The notes under the pieces: model-generated | Seen by the model: the letters and a program-made list of their open reading frames with translations, nothing else | What the model was told of the DNA's origin: nothing | The model's database searches: none | Position numbers and translations under genes: made by a program | Shown: one piece after another, positions 43,129-51,477 of the stretch | Layout: the number at the start of each line of letters is the position of its first letter | Numbering within the stretch: position 1 is the first letter of the stretch | DNA from: Variovorax paradoxus B4 | GTDB taxonomy: Bacteria > Pseudomonadota > Gammaproteobacteria > Burkholderiales > Burkholderiaceae_C | DNA: 64,000 bases | Direction of reading: 5' to 3' | Assembly (NCBI RefSeq): GCF_000463015.1 | Contig: NC_022247.1 | Location: 3,844,001-3,908,000 of the forward strand

Positions 43129-44456
43129 GCCCCACAAGGCCGCACTCGATACGCAACCGGCTCACATCCTGGTTCGCCGCGCAGGCATTCTTCGGCCTCA
43201 GCGTGGCCTGCCTCGCGGTCTATCTGGTGACGGCATGGAGCTTCGGCGAAAAGCAGGACGACGAACTCGACCACAAGGCGCAGCTGGTGCGGCACCTGCT
43301 CGAGGAAGGCGAGAAGGACGGCGATCTTTCCTTCCTGCGCCACAAGCTGGAGGACTTCTTCTCGCTGCAGGACGACGTCGGCCTGTCGATCACGCGGCAG
43401 TCCGACGGCAATGTTCTCTTTCGCTCGGCACCGCCCGCGGGCGGGCGCTGGATCCAGCGCGACTTCGTGCACACGTGGAGCCAGGCGGGCGGCGGCACGC
43501 CGCTTTCGATCCGCATCGGCATCGACGTGGCAAGGGACGTGGTGCTGCTGCGCCGCCTTGCATGGACACTGCTTGCGGCCGCCGTGCTGGGCACGCTGCT
43601 GGTGTCGCTGACCGGCGCGCACCTGGTGCGGCGCGGGCTGCGGCCGCTGGAGGCGCTGGCAGAGCGCACCGCCGCATTGACGCCGGACCACATCAACCAG
43701 CCCATCGATGCATCGGCGTTCGCGCAGGAACTGCACCCGTGGATCACGCAGTTCAATGCCCTGCTCCTGCGCGTGCAGAAGGCCTATGTGCAGCTCGAAT
43801 CGTTCAATGCCGACGTCGCGCACGAGCTGCGCACACCGCTTGCCAACCTGATCGGCTCCACCGAGCTTGCGCTGTCGCGCCCACGGCCGAACGAGGAACT
43901 GCAGGCCGTTCTCGCCTCCAATCTCGAGGAAGTCGGCAGGCTCTCGGGCATCGTCACCGATATGCTCTTTCTGTCGCAGGCCGAGCGCGGCGCCCCCCTG
44001 CGCGTGAAGGCCGGCACGAGCCTGGCGGCGCAGGCGCGCGATGTGATCGACTTCCACGACGCCATGCTCGAGGAGGCCGGACTCGTGGCCGCGGTCTCCG
44101 GCGACGCTGTGGCCGACGTCGACGCCTCCCTGGTGCGGCGTGCGCTTTCCAACCTGCTGGGCAATGCCATCCGCTTCGCGGCGCCGGCGTCCCGCATCGG
44201 CATCGAGATCGGCACGGGGCCGAACGAAGCCACGCTCACCGTCGTGAACCGCGGCGAACCGATCGCGACCGAGACGCTGCTGCGCCTGTTCGAGCGCTTC
44301 TACCGCGCCGACCCCGCACGGGACAGGTCGGCGCGCCACCACGGCCTGGGGCTCTCGATCGTGGAGGCCATTGCGCGCATGCATGGCGGCCGCGTGTTCG
44401 CCTCCAGCGCGAACGGCGAGACCCGCATCGGGTTCGCGGTGCCGCTCGCACGCTGA
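43125..44456 (+). CDS. czcS: Heavy-metal sensor histidine kinase
   Basis: A 443-residue membrane kinase. Two membrane segments (about 17-38 and 145-165) flank a periplasmic sensor loop of ~105 residues. A HAMP region follows, then the phospho-acceptor His in [15 protein letters not shown] (H233) and the HATPase region with N-, G1- and G2-type boxes ([27 protein letters not shown]). GTG 43125 overlaps the czcR stop. The periplasmic loop is short and contains few metal ligands, so the sensed form of metal cannot be named. Confidence 0.92.
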   Translation: MSPTRPHSIRNRLTSWFAAQAFFGLSVACLAVYLVTAWSFGEKQDDELDHKAQLVRHLLEEGEKDGDLSFLRHKLEDFFSLQDDVGLSITRQSDGNVLFRSAPPAGGRWIQRDFVHTWSQAGGGTPLSIRIGIDVARDVVLLRRLAWTLLAAAVLGTLLVSLTGAHLVRRGLRPLEALAERTAALTPDHINQPIDASAFAQELHPWITQFNALLLRVQKAYVQLESFNADVAHELRTPLANLIGSTELALSRPRPNEELQAVLASNLEEVGRLSGIVTDMLFLSQAERGAPLRVKAGTSLAAQARDVIDFHDAMLEEAGLVAAVSGDAVADVDASLVRRALSNLLGNAIRFAAPASRIGIEIGTGPNEATLTVVNRGEPIATETLLRLFERFYRADPARDRSARHHGLGLSIVEAIARMHGGRVFASSANGETRIGFAVPLAR

Positions 44457-44463
44457 CGGCGCA

Positions 44464-45726
44464 TCACGGCTTGGCGCGTGCCTCGGCCTCTTCGGCCTCG
44501 GTGGAAGCCTTGGCGCGCCCCATCACCAGGTTGATCAGCGGCCCCGTCATCGCGGTGGTGACGAGCGCCATCACCAGCAGCATGGTGAAGAGCTCGGGGC
44601 CGATCAGGCCGGCGTCCAGCCCGATCTTCATCACGATGAGTTCCATCAGTCCGCGCGCATTCATCAGCGAGCCGGTGGCCAGGCTGTCGCGCCATCCGTA
44701 GCCCGCCATGCGCGCGCCGATGGCGCCGCCGGCCAACTTGCCGATGGTGGCCACCGCGACGATCAGCAGCATGGCGCCGATGCTCGCACCCGAGAAGGCA
44801 TTGGTGGTGGTGCCGAGCCCCGCGAGCGCAAAGAACAGCGGCATCAGCACGACGATGGAAATCGGCTCGATTCGCTCCGTGAGCGAACTCAGCAGGCGGT
44901 CGTCGCGCGGCAGGCAGGCGCCGAACAGGAAGGCGCCGAACACGGCATGCAGATGCAGCCATTCGGTCACCATCGCGCAGGCCAGCAGGCCGATCATGAG
45001 CGAGGCCATGACCGTGGTCGATGGTTCGCCATCGGGTGCGCGCGTGCGCAGCAGCCATGCGAAGGCCGGCTTCAGGCCGAAGAACAGCACGGCCAGCAGC
45101 ACGGCCACGCCGGCCGTGGTCTTGAGCAGGCCCGTGTAGCCCTCTCCCGCACCCGCGAGCGCCACCACCAGCGCCAGCAGGATCCAGGCGAACACATCGA
45201 CCACGGCCGCGGCGCCGAGCGCCAGCTGGCCGAACGGCGTGCGCGTGAGGCCGCGGTCCTTCAGGATACGTGCCATGACCGGAAAGGCCGTGATCGACAG
45301 CGCCGCGGCCATGAACAGCGCGAACGGCCAGAAGCCCACGCCCGCGGGCGCGAGTGCCGGATGCAGCGCCGGCGAAATCGCAAGGCCCAGCACCATCGGC
45401 ACGATGACGCTGAGCGCACCCACATAGCCCGCCGCCTTCAGCTGCGCGCGCACGCCCTGCGTGGCCCGCAGTTCCAGGCCCACCACGAACATGAAGAGCA
45501 CCAGGCCCACCGTCGAGAGCGAAGACAGGCCTTCGAGATGGCTCTTGGAGAAAAGCTGCGCATGCAGCGAAGGAAACAGCGCCCCCATGACCACCGGCCC
45601 CAGCATGAGGCCCGCCGCCATTTCGCCGACCACGCCGGGCTGGCCGACATGGCGCAGCACCCAGCCGCAGATGCGCGCGGTGCTCAGGATGACGATGAGT
45701 TGCAGCAGGAGCGAAGTGGCGGACAT
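44464..45726 (-). CDS. Kef-type cation:proton antiporter (CPA2), membrane domain only
   Basis: A 420-residue membrane protein with about 12 hydrophobic segments of the CPA2 monovalent cation/proton antiporter family. The conserved VGEMAAGLMLGP and ALSITAFPVMARILKDRGL segments are present. No C-terminal RCK/TrkA-N regulatory domain follows, so it differs from KefB/KefC. Start ATG 45726 falls just before TM1; the frame extends upstream without a signal. It lies 35 bases downstream of hxlR on the same strand and is probably in its operon. Potassium efflux during electrophile stress is the Kef precedent. Confidence 0.85.
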   Translation of the reverse strand: MSATSLLLQLIVILSTARICGWVLRHVGQPGVVGEMAAGLMLGPVVMGALFPSLHAQLFSKSHLEGLSSLSTVGLVLFMFVVGLELRATQGVRAQLKAAGYVGALSVIVPMVLGLAISPALHPALAPAGVGFWPFALFMAAALSITAFPVMARILKDRGLTRTPFGQLALGAAAVVDVFAWILLALVVALAGAGEGYTGLLKTTAGVAVLLAVLFFGLKPAFAWLLRTRAPDGEPSTTVMASLMIGLLACAMVTEWLHLHAVFGAFLFGACLPRDDRLLSSLTERIEPISIVVLMPLFFALAGLGTTTNAFSGASIGAMLLIVAVATIGKLAGGAIGARMAGYGWRDSLATGSLMNARGLMELIVMKIGLDAGLIGPELFTMLLVMALVTTAMTGPLINLVMGRAKASTEAEEAEARAKP

Positions 45727-45761
45727 GAAACCGAGGGTCTGGATGAGCGAAGCACTCGATG

Positions 45762-46100
45762 TTAGTTTTGTTCGGGCGCCTCGAACCAGCGGTCGGCCCA
45801 TTGATTGAGCGGCTTCAGGCGCTTGACGAGTTCGCTGCCCGATTCGGTGAGCACGTAGCCCGCATCGGCCAGCGCGACGATGCCGCCCGCGCGCAGCTCC
45901 TTGAGACGGTCGTTCAGCACCGAGGGCGACATGTCCCCCGTGCTCGTGCGCAGCGCCCTGAAGCTCTGCGGCAGGCCATCGCGCAGCTCCCAGAGGATTC
46001 GCAGCGTGCCCTTGCGGCCCAGTTGCTCCAGCAAGCGCATCACCGGGCGGCGGGATGCGGCGGCGGCCTCCTGTTCTTGCGAGGTTTCAGCGTCGTTCAT
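45762..46100 (-). CDS. HxlR-family transcriptional regulator without cysteine
   Basis: A 112-residue winged-helix protein of the HxlR/MarR-like class: LRILWELRDGLPQSFRALRTST with the DMSPSVLNDRLKELRAGGIVALADA recognition helix and wing. HxlR regulators such as YodB sense thiol-reactive compounds through a cysteine near the N-terminus; here the whole protein has none, so sensing must differ. It is divergent from a carboxymuconolactone decarboxylase-family gene across two identical inverted repeats, and is followed by a Kef-type antiporter. AGGAAG lies upstream of ATG 46100. Confidence 0.88.
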   Translation of the reverse strand: MNDAETSQEQEAAAASRRPVMRLLEQLGRKGTLRILWELRDGLPQSFRALRTSTGDMSPSVLNDRLKELRAGGIVALADAGYVLTESGSELVKRLKPLNQWADRWFEAPEQN

Positions 46101-46135
46101 GCCTGTGTCTTCCTGGGAGGATCGCGTGCCCCTTG

Positions 46136-46154
46136 CGCTACGTATTTCGTAGCG
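46136..46154. promoter_or_regulatory. Operator 1 of the HxlR-type regulator
   Basis: CGCTACG-N5-CGTAGCG, a perfect 7-base inverted repeat, lies 36 bases upstream of the hxlR start. An identical inverted repeat lies at 46170-46188. The centres are 34 bases apart, about three helical turns, so one regulator dimer could bind each on the same face. Function inferred from symmetry and location between two divergent genes. Confidence 0.75.
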
Positions 46155-46169
46155 ATAAACTGATTCGGT

Positions 46170-46188
46170 CGCTACGGATTGCGTAGCG
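46170..46188. promoter_or_regulatory. Operator 2 of the HxlR-type regulator
   Basis: A second CGCTACG-N5-CGTAGCG, with arms identical to operator 1, lies 33 bases before the start of the carboxymuconolactone decarboxylase-family gene. It is probably the site controlling that gene, with cooperative looping or stacking with operator 1. A CTACGAAG fragment at about 46203 is a weaker third half-site. Confidence 0.75.
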
Positions 46189-46220
46189 ATTTCAATCGCA
46201 TTCTACGAAGGATCCGACCC

Positions 46221-46799
46221 ATGCCGACCCTCGCTGCACCCCGCGCCTCCGCGCCCCGCATCCCACCGCTGGAAGCGCCTTTCCCCGAACTCATCGCCGA
46301 CCTGCTGAACCGGATGAATCCGCCTGGGCGCACCGACATCCTCGCGCTGTTCCGCGTGCTGGCCATCAACCCCGAACTGGCCGAGCGCACGCTGGGCCTG
46401 GGCCGCTACCTGCTGGGCCGAAAGGCAGCCATCGGCCTGCGCGACCGCGAAGTGGTGATCACGCGCGCCTGCGCCCGCTGCGGCGCCGAGTACGAATGGG
46501 GCGTGCACGTGGCGGCCTTCGGCGATGCCGCCGGATTCAGCGCCACCGACCGGCGCGTGATGGCGTCGGCAGCCGAGGACGTGGAACTGCTCGCCCCGCG
46601 CGACCGGCTGCTGGTGTCGATGGTGGACCAGCTGCACGACACCTGCCACGTGGACGACATGCTGTGGGAGGCGCTGAGCGCCCACTGGAGCCCGCCGCAG
46701 CTGATCGAGCTGATGATGCTCGCGGGCTGGTACCACGCGGTGAGCTATGTGTGCAACGCCGCGCGTGTGCCGCTGGAGAAGTGGGCGGCACGCTGGTGA
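46221..46799 (+). CDS. Carboxymuconolactone decarboxylase (AhpD-like) family protein
   Basis: A 192-residue protein of the CMD/AhpD fold. The hallmark ITRACARCGAEYEWGVHVAAFG region has a C-x2-C pair and a nearby YEWxxH His, giving a possible peroxidase or thiol-relay site. Reaction unknown; related proteins act in peroxide and aldehyde detoxification or ring decarboxylation. ATG 46221 is preferred over an upstream ATG (46179) that would sit inside operator 2. Divergent from the HxlR gene, which probably represses it. Confidence 0.87.
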   Translation: MPTLAAPRASAPRIPPLEAPFPELIADLLNRMNPPGRTDILALFRVLAINPELAERTLGLGRYLLGRKAAIGLRDREVVITRACARCGAEYEWGVHVAAFGDAAGFSATDRRVMASAAEDVELLAPRDRLLVSMVDQLHDTCHVDDMLWEALSAHWSPPQLIELMMLAGWYHAVSYVCNAARVPLEKWAARW

Positions 46800-46808
46800 T
46801 GAATTTCC

Positions 46809-49088
46809 TCAGTCGGTCTTCGGGGAGCGCATCAGCCGCAATCCGTTGGCCACCACCAGCAGGCTCGCACCCATGTCGGCAAACACGGCCATCCACATCG
46901 TGGCGCTGCCGAACACCGCGAGCACGAAGAACACAGCCTTGATGCCGAGCGCCAGCGTGATGTTCTGCCACAGCACCGCATGCGCGCGGCGCGAAAGGCG
47001 GATGGTTTCGGGCAGGCGCCGCAGGTCGTCGTTCATGATGACCACGTCGGCCGCTTCCATGGCCGTGTCGGTGCCGGCGCCGCCCATCGCAAAGCCGATG
47101 TCGGCCTGCGCGAGCGCGGGCGCATCGTTGATGCCATCGCCCGCCATGCCGGCCATGCCATGGCGCTGCTGCAGCGCCTTGATGGCATCGAGCTTCTCCT
47201 CGGGCAGCAGGTTGCCGCGCACGTCGTCGATGCCCGCGTGCATGCCGATCGCCCTGGCCGTGGCGGCGTTGTCGCCGGTCAGCATCACGGGCGTGACGCC
47301 CAGCGCGCGCAGTTCGGCCATGGCTGCCTGCGAGGACGGCTTGATGGTGTCGGCCACCGCGAACAGCGCCAGCACGGCCTGGCCGGAGGCCAGCAGCGTG
47401 ACGGTGCGCCCCGCTTCCTCATGCTGCTTCAGTTCGGCTTCGAGCGCAGGACTGCACAGCCCCTGCTCTTCGATCAGGCGGTGGTTGCCAAGCACATAGC
47501 TGCGGCCTTCGTGCGTGGCCTGCACGCCGCGTCCGGGCAAGGCCGTGAAGTCTCCGACCGGCTGGCGCTCGCGCTTCAGGCCTTCGGCAATGGCCTTCGA
47601 CACCGGATGATCCGAGCGGCCCGCGATGCTCGCGGCAATGGCAAAGACCACGTCCTCGTCGCCCGCGGGGTCGAGCAACCTCGATGCGACCAGCTTCGGC
47701 TTGCCTTCCGTGATGGTGCCCGTCTTGTCGAGCGCCACGGCCTTGAGCTTGCGCGCCTCTTCGAGGTAGGTGCCGCCCTTGATCAGGATGCCGCGCCGCG
47801 CAGCCGAGGCCAGCGCGCTCACCACCGTGACGGGCGTCGAGATGACGAGCGCGCATGGGCACGCAATGACCAGCAGCACCAGCGCCTTGTAGATGGCCTC
47901 GGTCCAGCTCCAGCCCATGAGCCAGGGCGAGAGCGCCGCAATGGCGATCGCCAGCACGAAGACCGCAGGCGTGTAGACGGCCGCGAACCGGTCGACGAAG
48001 CGCTGCGTGGGCGCGCGCGTGCCTTGCGCTTCTTCGACCGCATGGATGATGCGGGCGAGCGTGGTGTTGGCCGCCACGGCGGTGACGCGGAATTCGAGCG
48101 CGGCCGTCTGGTTGATGGTGCCCGCGAACACCGGGTCCCCGGCCGATTTGTCGACCGGGATGCTCTCGCCCGTGACCGGCGCCTGGTCGATGGCGCTCGC
48201 CCCCTCGGTCACCACGCCGTCCAGCGGCACGCGTTCGCCGGGCCGGATGCGCACGATGGCACCGAGCGCCACCGCATCGGCCTTGGCCCTCTTCCAGCTG
48301 CCGTCGGGCTGCCTGACCTCGGCCAGTTCGGGGGCCAGCGCCAAGAGGCCCTGGATGGCGTTGCGGGCGCGGTCGACGGCGCGCGCCTCGATCAGCTCGG
48401 CAATGGCATAGAGCGCCATCACCATCGCGGCCTCGGGCCATTGCCCGATCAGGAATGCGCCCGTGACGGCCACGGCCATCAGGGCGTTGATGTTCAGGCG
48501 CCCGCGCAGCAGCGCGGCAAAGCCCTTCTTGTAGGTGTCGAGGCCGGCCAGCGCGATGGCCGCGAGCGCAAGCCCCATCTCCACCACCATGGGCCCGGTG
48601 CCCTCCGGAGCGAGAAAGGAAACCGTCTCGGCCGCGATGGCCAGCACCAGCGCGGCAATGAGGCGCACGAGGCCGCTGCTCATGCCCGCGATGCCCGCGG
48701 GAGCGGGTGCAGCCTGCGCACCGGCAGCCGGACTGCCTGTCGAATCGTTCAGCGGTTCGGGCTTGAAGCCGGCCTTGCGGATGGCATCGAGCGCGCCGGA
48801 CAAGGCGCTGTCGTCGACCGTGATGGCCATCGTGCGTTCGCCGAGGCGAAAGCGCAGCCCCCGGACACCCGCGACCGGTTCGAGCGCGCGCCGTATTTCA
48901 GACTCTTCGACTGCGCAATCCATCGTCGGAATGCGGAAGAGCAAGGCGCCCTTCGGGATGTCGGCGGTGTGGATGGAGGCGGCCGGCGATCCGCAGGCCG
49001 TGCTGCCGCAGCAGGCCGTTTCGGCAGCGGCTGGCGCATGGGGATGAGGATGCGGCGCCATCGGTTTCAGGGCATTCTGGTTCGTCAT
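46809..49088 (-). CDS. cadA: Zinc/cadmium/lead P1B-type ATPase (CadA/ZntA)
   Basis: A ~759-residue cation-exporting ATPase. The N-terminus has a His-rich HPHPHAP and a cysteine-rich CCGSTACG, then a heavy-metal-binding domain with MDCAVEES in place of the usual CxxC. Further on: the CPC motif (ACPCALVIS) in a transmembrane segment, DKTGTITEG with the phosphorylated Asp, HP of the nucleotide domain (GRSDHPVSK), and GDGINDAPAL. About eight membrane segments are visible. It exports Zn, Cd or Pb from the cytoplasm. The C-terminus lies close to the CMD-family gene. It is divergent from a MerR/CadR gene. Confidence 0.95.
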   Translation of the reverse strand: MTNQNALKPMAPHPHPHAPAAAETACCGSTACGSPAASIHTADIPKGALLFRIPTMDCAVEESEIRRALEPVAGVRGLRFRLGERTMAITVDDSALSGALDAIRKAGFKPEPLNDSTGSPAAGAQAAPAPAGIAGMSSGLVRLIAALVLAIAAETVSFLAPEGTGPMVVEMGLALAAIALAGLDTYKKGFAALLRGRLNINALMAVAVTGAFLIGQWPEAAMVMALYAIAELIEARAVDRARNAIQGLLALAPELAEVRQPDGSWKRAKADAVALGAIVRIRPGERVPLDGVVTEGASAIDQAPVTGESIPVDKSAGDPVFAGTINQTAALEFRVTAVAANTTLARIIHAVEEAQGTRAPTQRFVDRFAAVYTPAVFVLAIAIAALSPWLMGWSWTEAIYKALVLLVIACPCALVISTPVTVVSALASAARRGILIKGGTYLEEARKLKAVALDKTGTITEGKPKLVASRLLDPAGDEDVVFAIAASIAGRSDHPVSKAIAEGLKRERQPVGDFTALPGRGVQATHEGRSYVLGNHRLIEEQGLCSPALEAELKQHEEAGRTVTLLASGQAVLALFAVADTIKPSSQAAMAELRALGVTPVMLTGDNAATARAIGMHAGIDDVRGNLLPEEKLDAIKALQQRHGMAGMAGDGINDAPALAQADIGFAMGGAGTDTAMEAADVVIMNDDLRRLPETIRLSRRAHAVLWQNITLALGIKAVFFVLAVFGSATMWMAVFADMGASLLVVANGLRLMRSPKTD

Positions 49089-49102
49089 GAGGTCGATTGG
49101 AA

Positions 49103-49126
49103 ACCCTGAAGCAGGTGTAGAGTCAA
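49103..49126 (-). promoter_or_regulatory. MerR-type promoter and operator of cadA
   Basis: On the minus strand TTGACT (49126-49121) forms a -35 box, followed by the imperfect dyad ACTCT...AGGGT over 49123-49103. MerR-type promoters place a dyad in an unusually long -35/-10 spacer of 19-20 bases; the next -10-like sequence (TCCAAT) fits that spacing. This matches the known architecture of CadR/PbrR/ZntR promoters. Exact -10 is uncertain. Confidence 0.7.
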
Positions 49127-49159
49127 ACGACGATTCCTCCACTTCATTCTTGCCGCATC

Positions 49160-49633
49160 ATGAAAATCGGAGAACTGGCCAAGGTCGCGAACACGCCGGT
49201 CGAAACCATCCGGTACTACGAGCGCGAGCAGCTGCTGCCCGCGCCCGCGCGCACCGAAGGCAACTACCGCATCTACGACGACGAGCATGCGCAGCGCCTG
49301 GGCTTCATCCGCCGCTGCCGTTCGCTGGACATGACGCTCGATGAGATTCGCAGTCTGCTGCGGTTTCGTGATGCGCCGGGAGAAGACTGCGGCGAAGTCA
49401 ACCAGCTGCTCGACGACCACATCGGCCACGTGGCCGCGCGCATCTCCGAACTCAAGACGCTGGAGAAGCAGCTGAAGGCGCTGCGCCAGCAATGCTGCGG
49501 CCCCGAATCGGCGCGGAACTGCGGCATCCTGCAGGGGCTGGACACAGCTGCGCTCGCGACCGAACCCTTCGGGCAGCACGCGGGGCATGTACATGGGTCG
49601 CTGCACAACGCATCCGCGAAACGTTCGGCTTGA
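49160..49633 (+). CDS. cadR: MerR-family metal regulator (CadR/PbrR-like)
   Basis: A 157-residue regulator. The N-terminal HTH reads MKIGELAKVANTPVETIRYYERE. Metal ligands expected by family are C77, C112/C113 and C121. A C-terminal tail with GQHAGHVHGSLH resembles the His-rich tail of CadR, which has a second metal site. It should activate cadA in response to Cd, Zn or Pb through the divergent promoter at 49103-49126. The palindromic repeat copy 2 begins 24 bases after its stop. Confidence 0.92.
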   Translation: MKIGELAKVANTPVETIRYYEREQLLPAPARTEGNYRIYDDEHAQRLGFIRRCRSLDMTLDEIRSLLRFRDAPGEDCGEVNQLLDDHIGHVAARISELKTLEKQLKALRQQCCGPESARNCGILQGLDTAALATEPFGQHAGHVHGSLHNASAKRSA

Positions 49634-49641
49634 GGTTTGAT

Positions 49642-50556
49642 TCAAGGCGTGCCCTCGTGCACAGGGCATCGGGTGCTCCCCGCAGCGAAATCAAGGAGGA
49701 GGCCGAAGGCCGGGGGACATTCGCGGAGGGGAGTACCCGGTGGCCTGTGCACGCGCCCTGAACAACAGGGTGCTAAAACTCGCTCTACTTGCCGATCAGC
49801 TGCGTCAGCTTCTCCGCCTCGAAGCTCTCGTCGAGCGCTGCGTCGCAAGGCACGCAGTCCTTGGGTGCCCGGCTGGGACGACAGCTTCTCGATGGCCTGC
49901 CACAGCAGCGCGATCTGGTGTTCCTGGCCCGCGGCGTTGTCGATCAGCCCGCGCATCGCCTGGCTCAGCGGGTCGTCGTCCTGCGTGATGCCGTAGGCGG
50001 AGAACTTCTGCGGCGCGGCCACATCGGCGCTCTCGCCGGCCTTCGACGGGATGATGCGTGCGGGAATGCCCACCGCGGTCGCCCCTGCCGGCACCGGCTT
50101 GATGACCACCGCATTGCTGCCGATCTTGGCGCCGTCGCCGACGAGGAAGCCGCCCAGCACCTTGGCGCCCGCGCTCACCACCACGTTCTTGCCCAGCGTC
50201 GGATGCCGCTTGGTGCCCTTGTAGAGCGAAGTGCCGCCCAGCGTCACGCCCTGGTAGATGGTGCAGCCGTCGCCGATCTCGGCGGTTTCGCCCACCACCA
50301 CGCCCATCGCATGGTCGAAGAACACCCGCTCGCCGATCTTCGCCGCCGGGTGGATCTCGATGCCCGTGAGCCCGCGCGCCACGTGCGCGATGAAGCGGGC
50401 CGGCCACTTGAAACCATGCGTCCAACAGGCGTGCGCCCAGCGGTGCAGCACCACGGCATGGAAGCCGGGATAGACCGTGATCACTTCCCAGGCGCTGCGC
50501 GCGGCCGGGTCGCGTTCGAGGATGCACCGGATGTCGGCGCGCAGTCGAGAGAACAT
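49642..50556 (-). CDS. cysE: Serine O-acetyltransferase, with a frameshifted C-terminus
   Basis: A 304-residue open frame. The first ~231 residues are a complete Cys[22 protein letters not shown], the left-handed beta-helix [25 protein letters not shown], and [16 protein letters not shown]. It makes O-acetylserine for cysteine synthesis. After T231 the frame changes character: it reads an Arg-rich stretch, crosses repeat copy 2 and stops at 49642. Reading one base differently at the CCC run (plus-strand GGG, 49863-49865) restores a coherent 25-residue end, [12 protein letters not shown]...LIGK, stopping at 49785. So a one-base insertion (or sequence error) probably replaced the native tail. 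Native length would be about 256 residues. Catalytic region is unaffected. Confidence 0.9.
   Translation of the reverse strand: MFSRLRADIRCILERDPAARSAWEVITVYPGFHAVVLHRWAHACWTHGFKWPARFIAHVARGLTGIEIHPAAKIGERVFFDHAMGVVVGETAEIGDGCTIYQGVTLGGTSLYKGTKRHPTLGKNVVVSAGAKVLGGFLVGDGAKIGSNAVVIKPVPAGATAVGIPARIIPSKAGESADVAAPQKFSAYGITQDDDPLSQAMRGLIDNAAGQEHQIALLWQAIEKLSSQPGTQGLRALRRSARRELRGGEADAADRQVERVLAPCCSGRVHRPPGTPLRECPPAFGLLLDFAAGSTRCPVHEGTP
49657..49752. repeat. Dispersed palindromic repeat, copy 2 (within the shifted cysE end)
   Basis: Arms 49657-49681 and 49728-49752 pair over 25 bases with one mismatch and two wobbles; the 46-base centre nearly matches copy 1 at 13988-14081, including GCAGCGAAAT near the start and GGGGGACATTCGCG near the end. 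The centre holds a GGCC-GAA-GGCC hairpin. It lies between the MerR and cysE stop codons, so it would be downstream of both genes if cysE ended at 49785. In the shifted cysE frame it is translated as the last ~35 residues. Confidence 0.9.
49753..49773. terminator. Hairpin next to repeat copy 2, possible bidirectional terminator
   Basis: GCGCCCTG-N5-CAGGGTGC (8 pairs, one G-T wobble) abuts the repeat. It lies 12 bases past the restored cysE stop (49785) and downstream of the MerR gene. Neither strand has a convincing T-tract after it, so termination is only possible. Confidence 0.35.
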
Positions 50557-50570
50557 CGCTGCCTTTTGTC

Positions 50571-50599
50571 GTTATATCGATATGGGGACGGCAGTCTAA
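50571..50599 (-). promoter_or_regulatory. Candidate sigma-70 promoter of cysE
   Basis: On the minus strand TTAGAC (50599-50594) and TATAAC (50576-50571) are separated by 17 bases. The predicted start near 50564 leaves only about eight bases before the cysE ATG (50556), which would cut into the AAAAGG ribosome site. Either initiation is a little upstream or the transcript is nearly leaderless. ATATCGATAT, a palindrome, overlaps the -10. Confidence 0.5.
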
Positions 50600-50633
50600 A
50601 GCCCGGGTTCTTCGCGTACGAACGATGGGGGTT

Positions 50634-51365
50634 TTAGCCGTTCCGGGGCGCCCGGGCCGCATCGGCCATCGCCTTGGCGATGCCGCGAAGGATGTGGATT
50701 TCCTCCGGCGTGGGCTGAGCGCGGTTGAACAGCTGCTGCAGCCGCGGCATCAGTTTCTTGGGCGCCGCCGGGTCCAGAAAGCCGATCTCCACCAGCGAAC
50801 GCTCCCAGTGGTCGAGCATGCCGGCCACCGCCTTTGCATCGGCCGCCTCGATGGGCGCCGTGGCGTCGCGCACCTCGTAGCCGCCCAGCGCAAGCCGCCA
50901 TTCGTAGGCCACCACCTGGATCGCGGCGCCGAGGTTGAGCGAGCCGAACTTCGGATCGGTCGGAATACTGAGCGCCACGTTGCAGCGGTAGACATCCTCG
51001 TTGCGCATGCCGAAGCGCTCGGAGCCGAACAGGAAGGCCACATGCTGGTCGCCCTGCTTCGCCAGCGGCTCCAGGTGCTCGCGCGGGGTGCGCGTGGGCG
51101 GCCCGAAGTCGCGCGGGATCATGGCGGTGGCGCACAGGTGGGTCACGCCGTCGAGCGCCTCGTCCAGCGTCTCGACGATGCGGGCATTGGTCAGCACGTC
51201 GAGGGCGCCGCTCGCGCGCTGGATGGTTTCCTCGCGCCGCAGCACGTTGGCCCATCGGGGTGCGACCAGCACCAGGTCGTCGAAACCCATGGTTTTCATG
51301 GCGCGGGCGGCGGCGCCCACATTGCCGGCGTGGCTGGTCTGGATCAGGATGAAACGGGTGCGCAT
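50634..51365 (-). CDS. SpoU/TrmJ-like tRNA (or rRNA) methyltransferase
   Basis: A 243-residue SPOUT-fold RNA methyltransferase. N-terminal [26 protein letters not shown] begins the fold. The SAM-binding knot region reads [44 protein letters not shown], with the family motifs 2 and 3. This matches the TrmJ/TrmH cluster that methylates position 32 of tRNA. Upstream ATGs in the same frame lie in the shared 112-base spacer with suhB. Its promoter is not obvious. Confidence 0.9.
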   Translation of the reverse strand: MRTRFILIQTSHAGNVGAAARAMKTMGFDDLVLVAPRWANVLRREETIQRASGALDVLTNARIVETLDEALDGVTHLCATAMIPRDFGPPTRTPREHLEPLAKQGDQHVAFLFGSERFGMRNEDVYRCNVALSIPTDPKFGSLNLGAAIQVVAYEWRLALGGYEVRDATAPIEAADAKAVAGMLDHWERSLVEIGFLDPAAPKKLMPRLQQLFNRAQPTPEEIHILRGIAKAMADAARAPRNG

Positions 51366-51375
51366 GGCGGGTTGG

Positions 51376-51404
51376 GAGACACTAACGGGCGGAGCCGGTA
51401 AAAT
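51376..51404 (+). promoter_or_regulatory. Candidate sigma-70 promoter of suhB
   Basis: GAGACA at 51376-51381 (four of six matches to TTGACA) and TAAAAT at 51399-51404 have a 17-base spacer. The predicted start near 51411 gives a ~67-base leader before the suhB ATG (51478). The two divergent starts (TrmJ-like and suhB) are 112 bases apart. Confidence 0.45.
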
Positions 51405-51477
51405 GCCTGATTCTCGCCGCCCGCATCGCCGGACCGCCTCCGGGGGACCTACCCCACCGTTCTTCTCACAATCCAGA

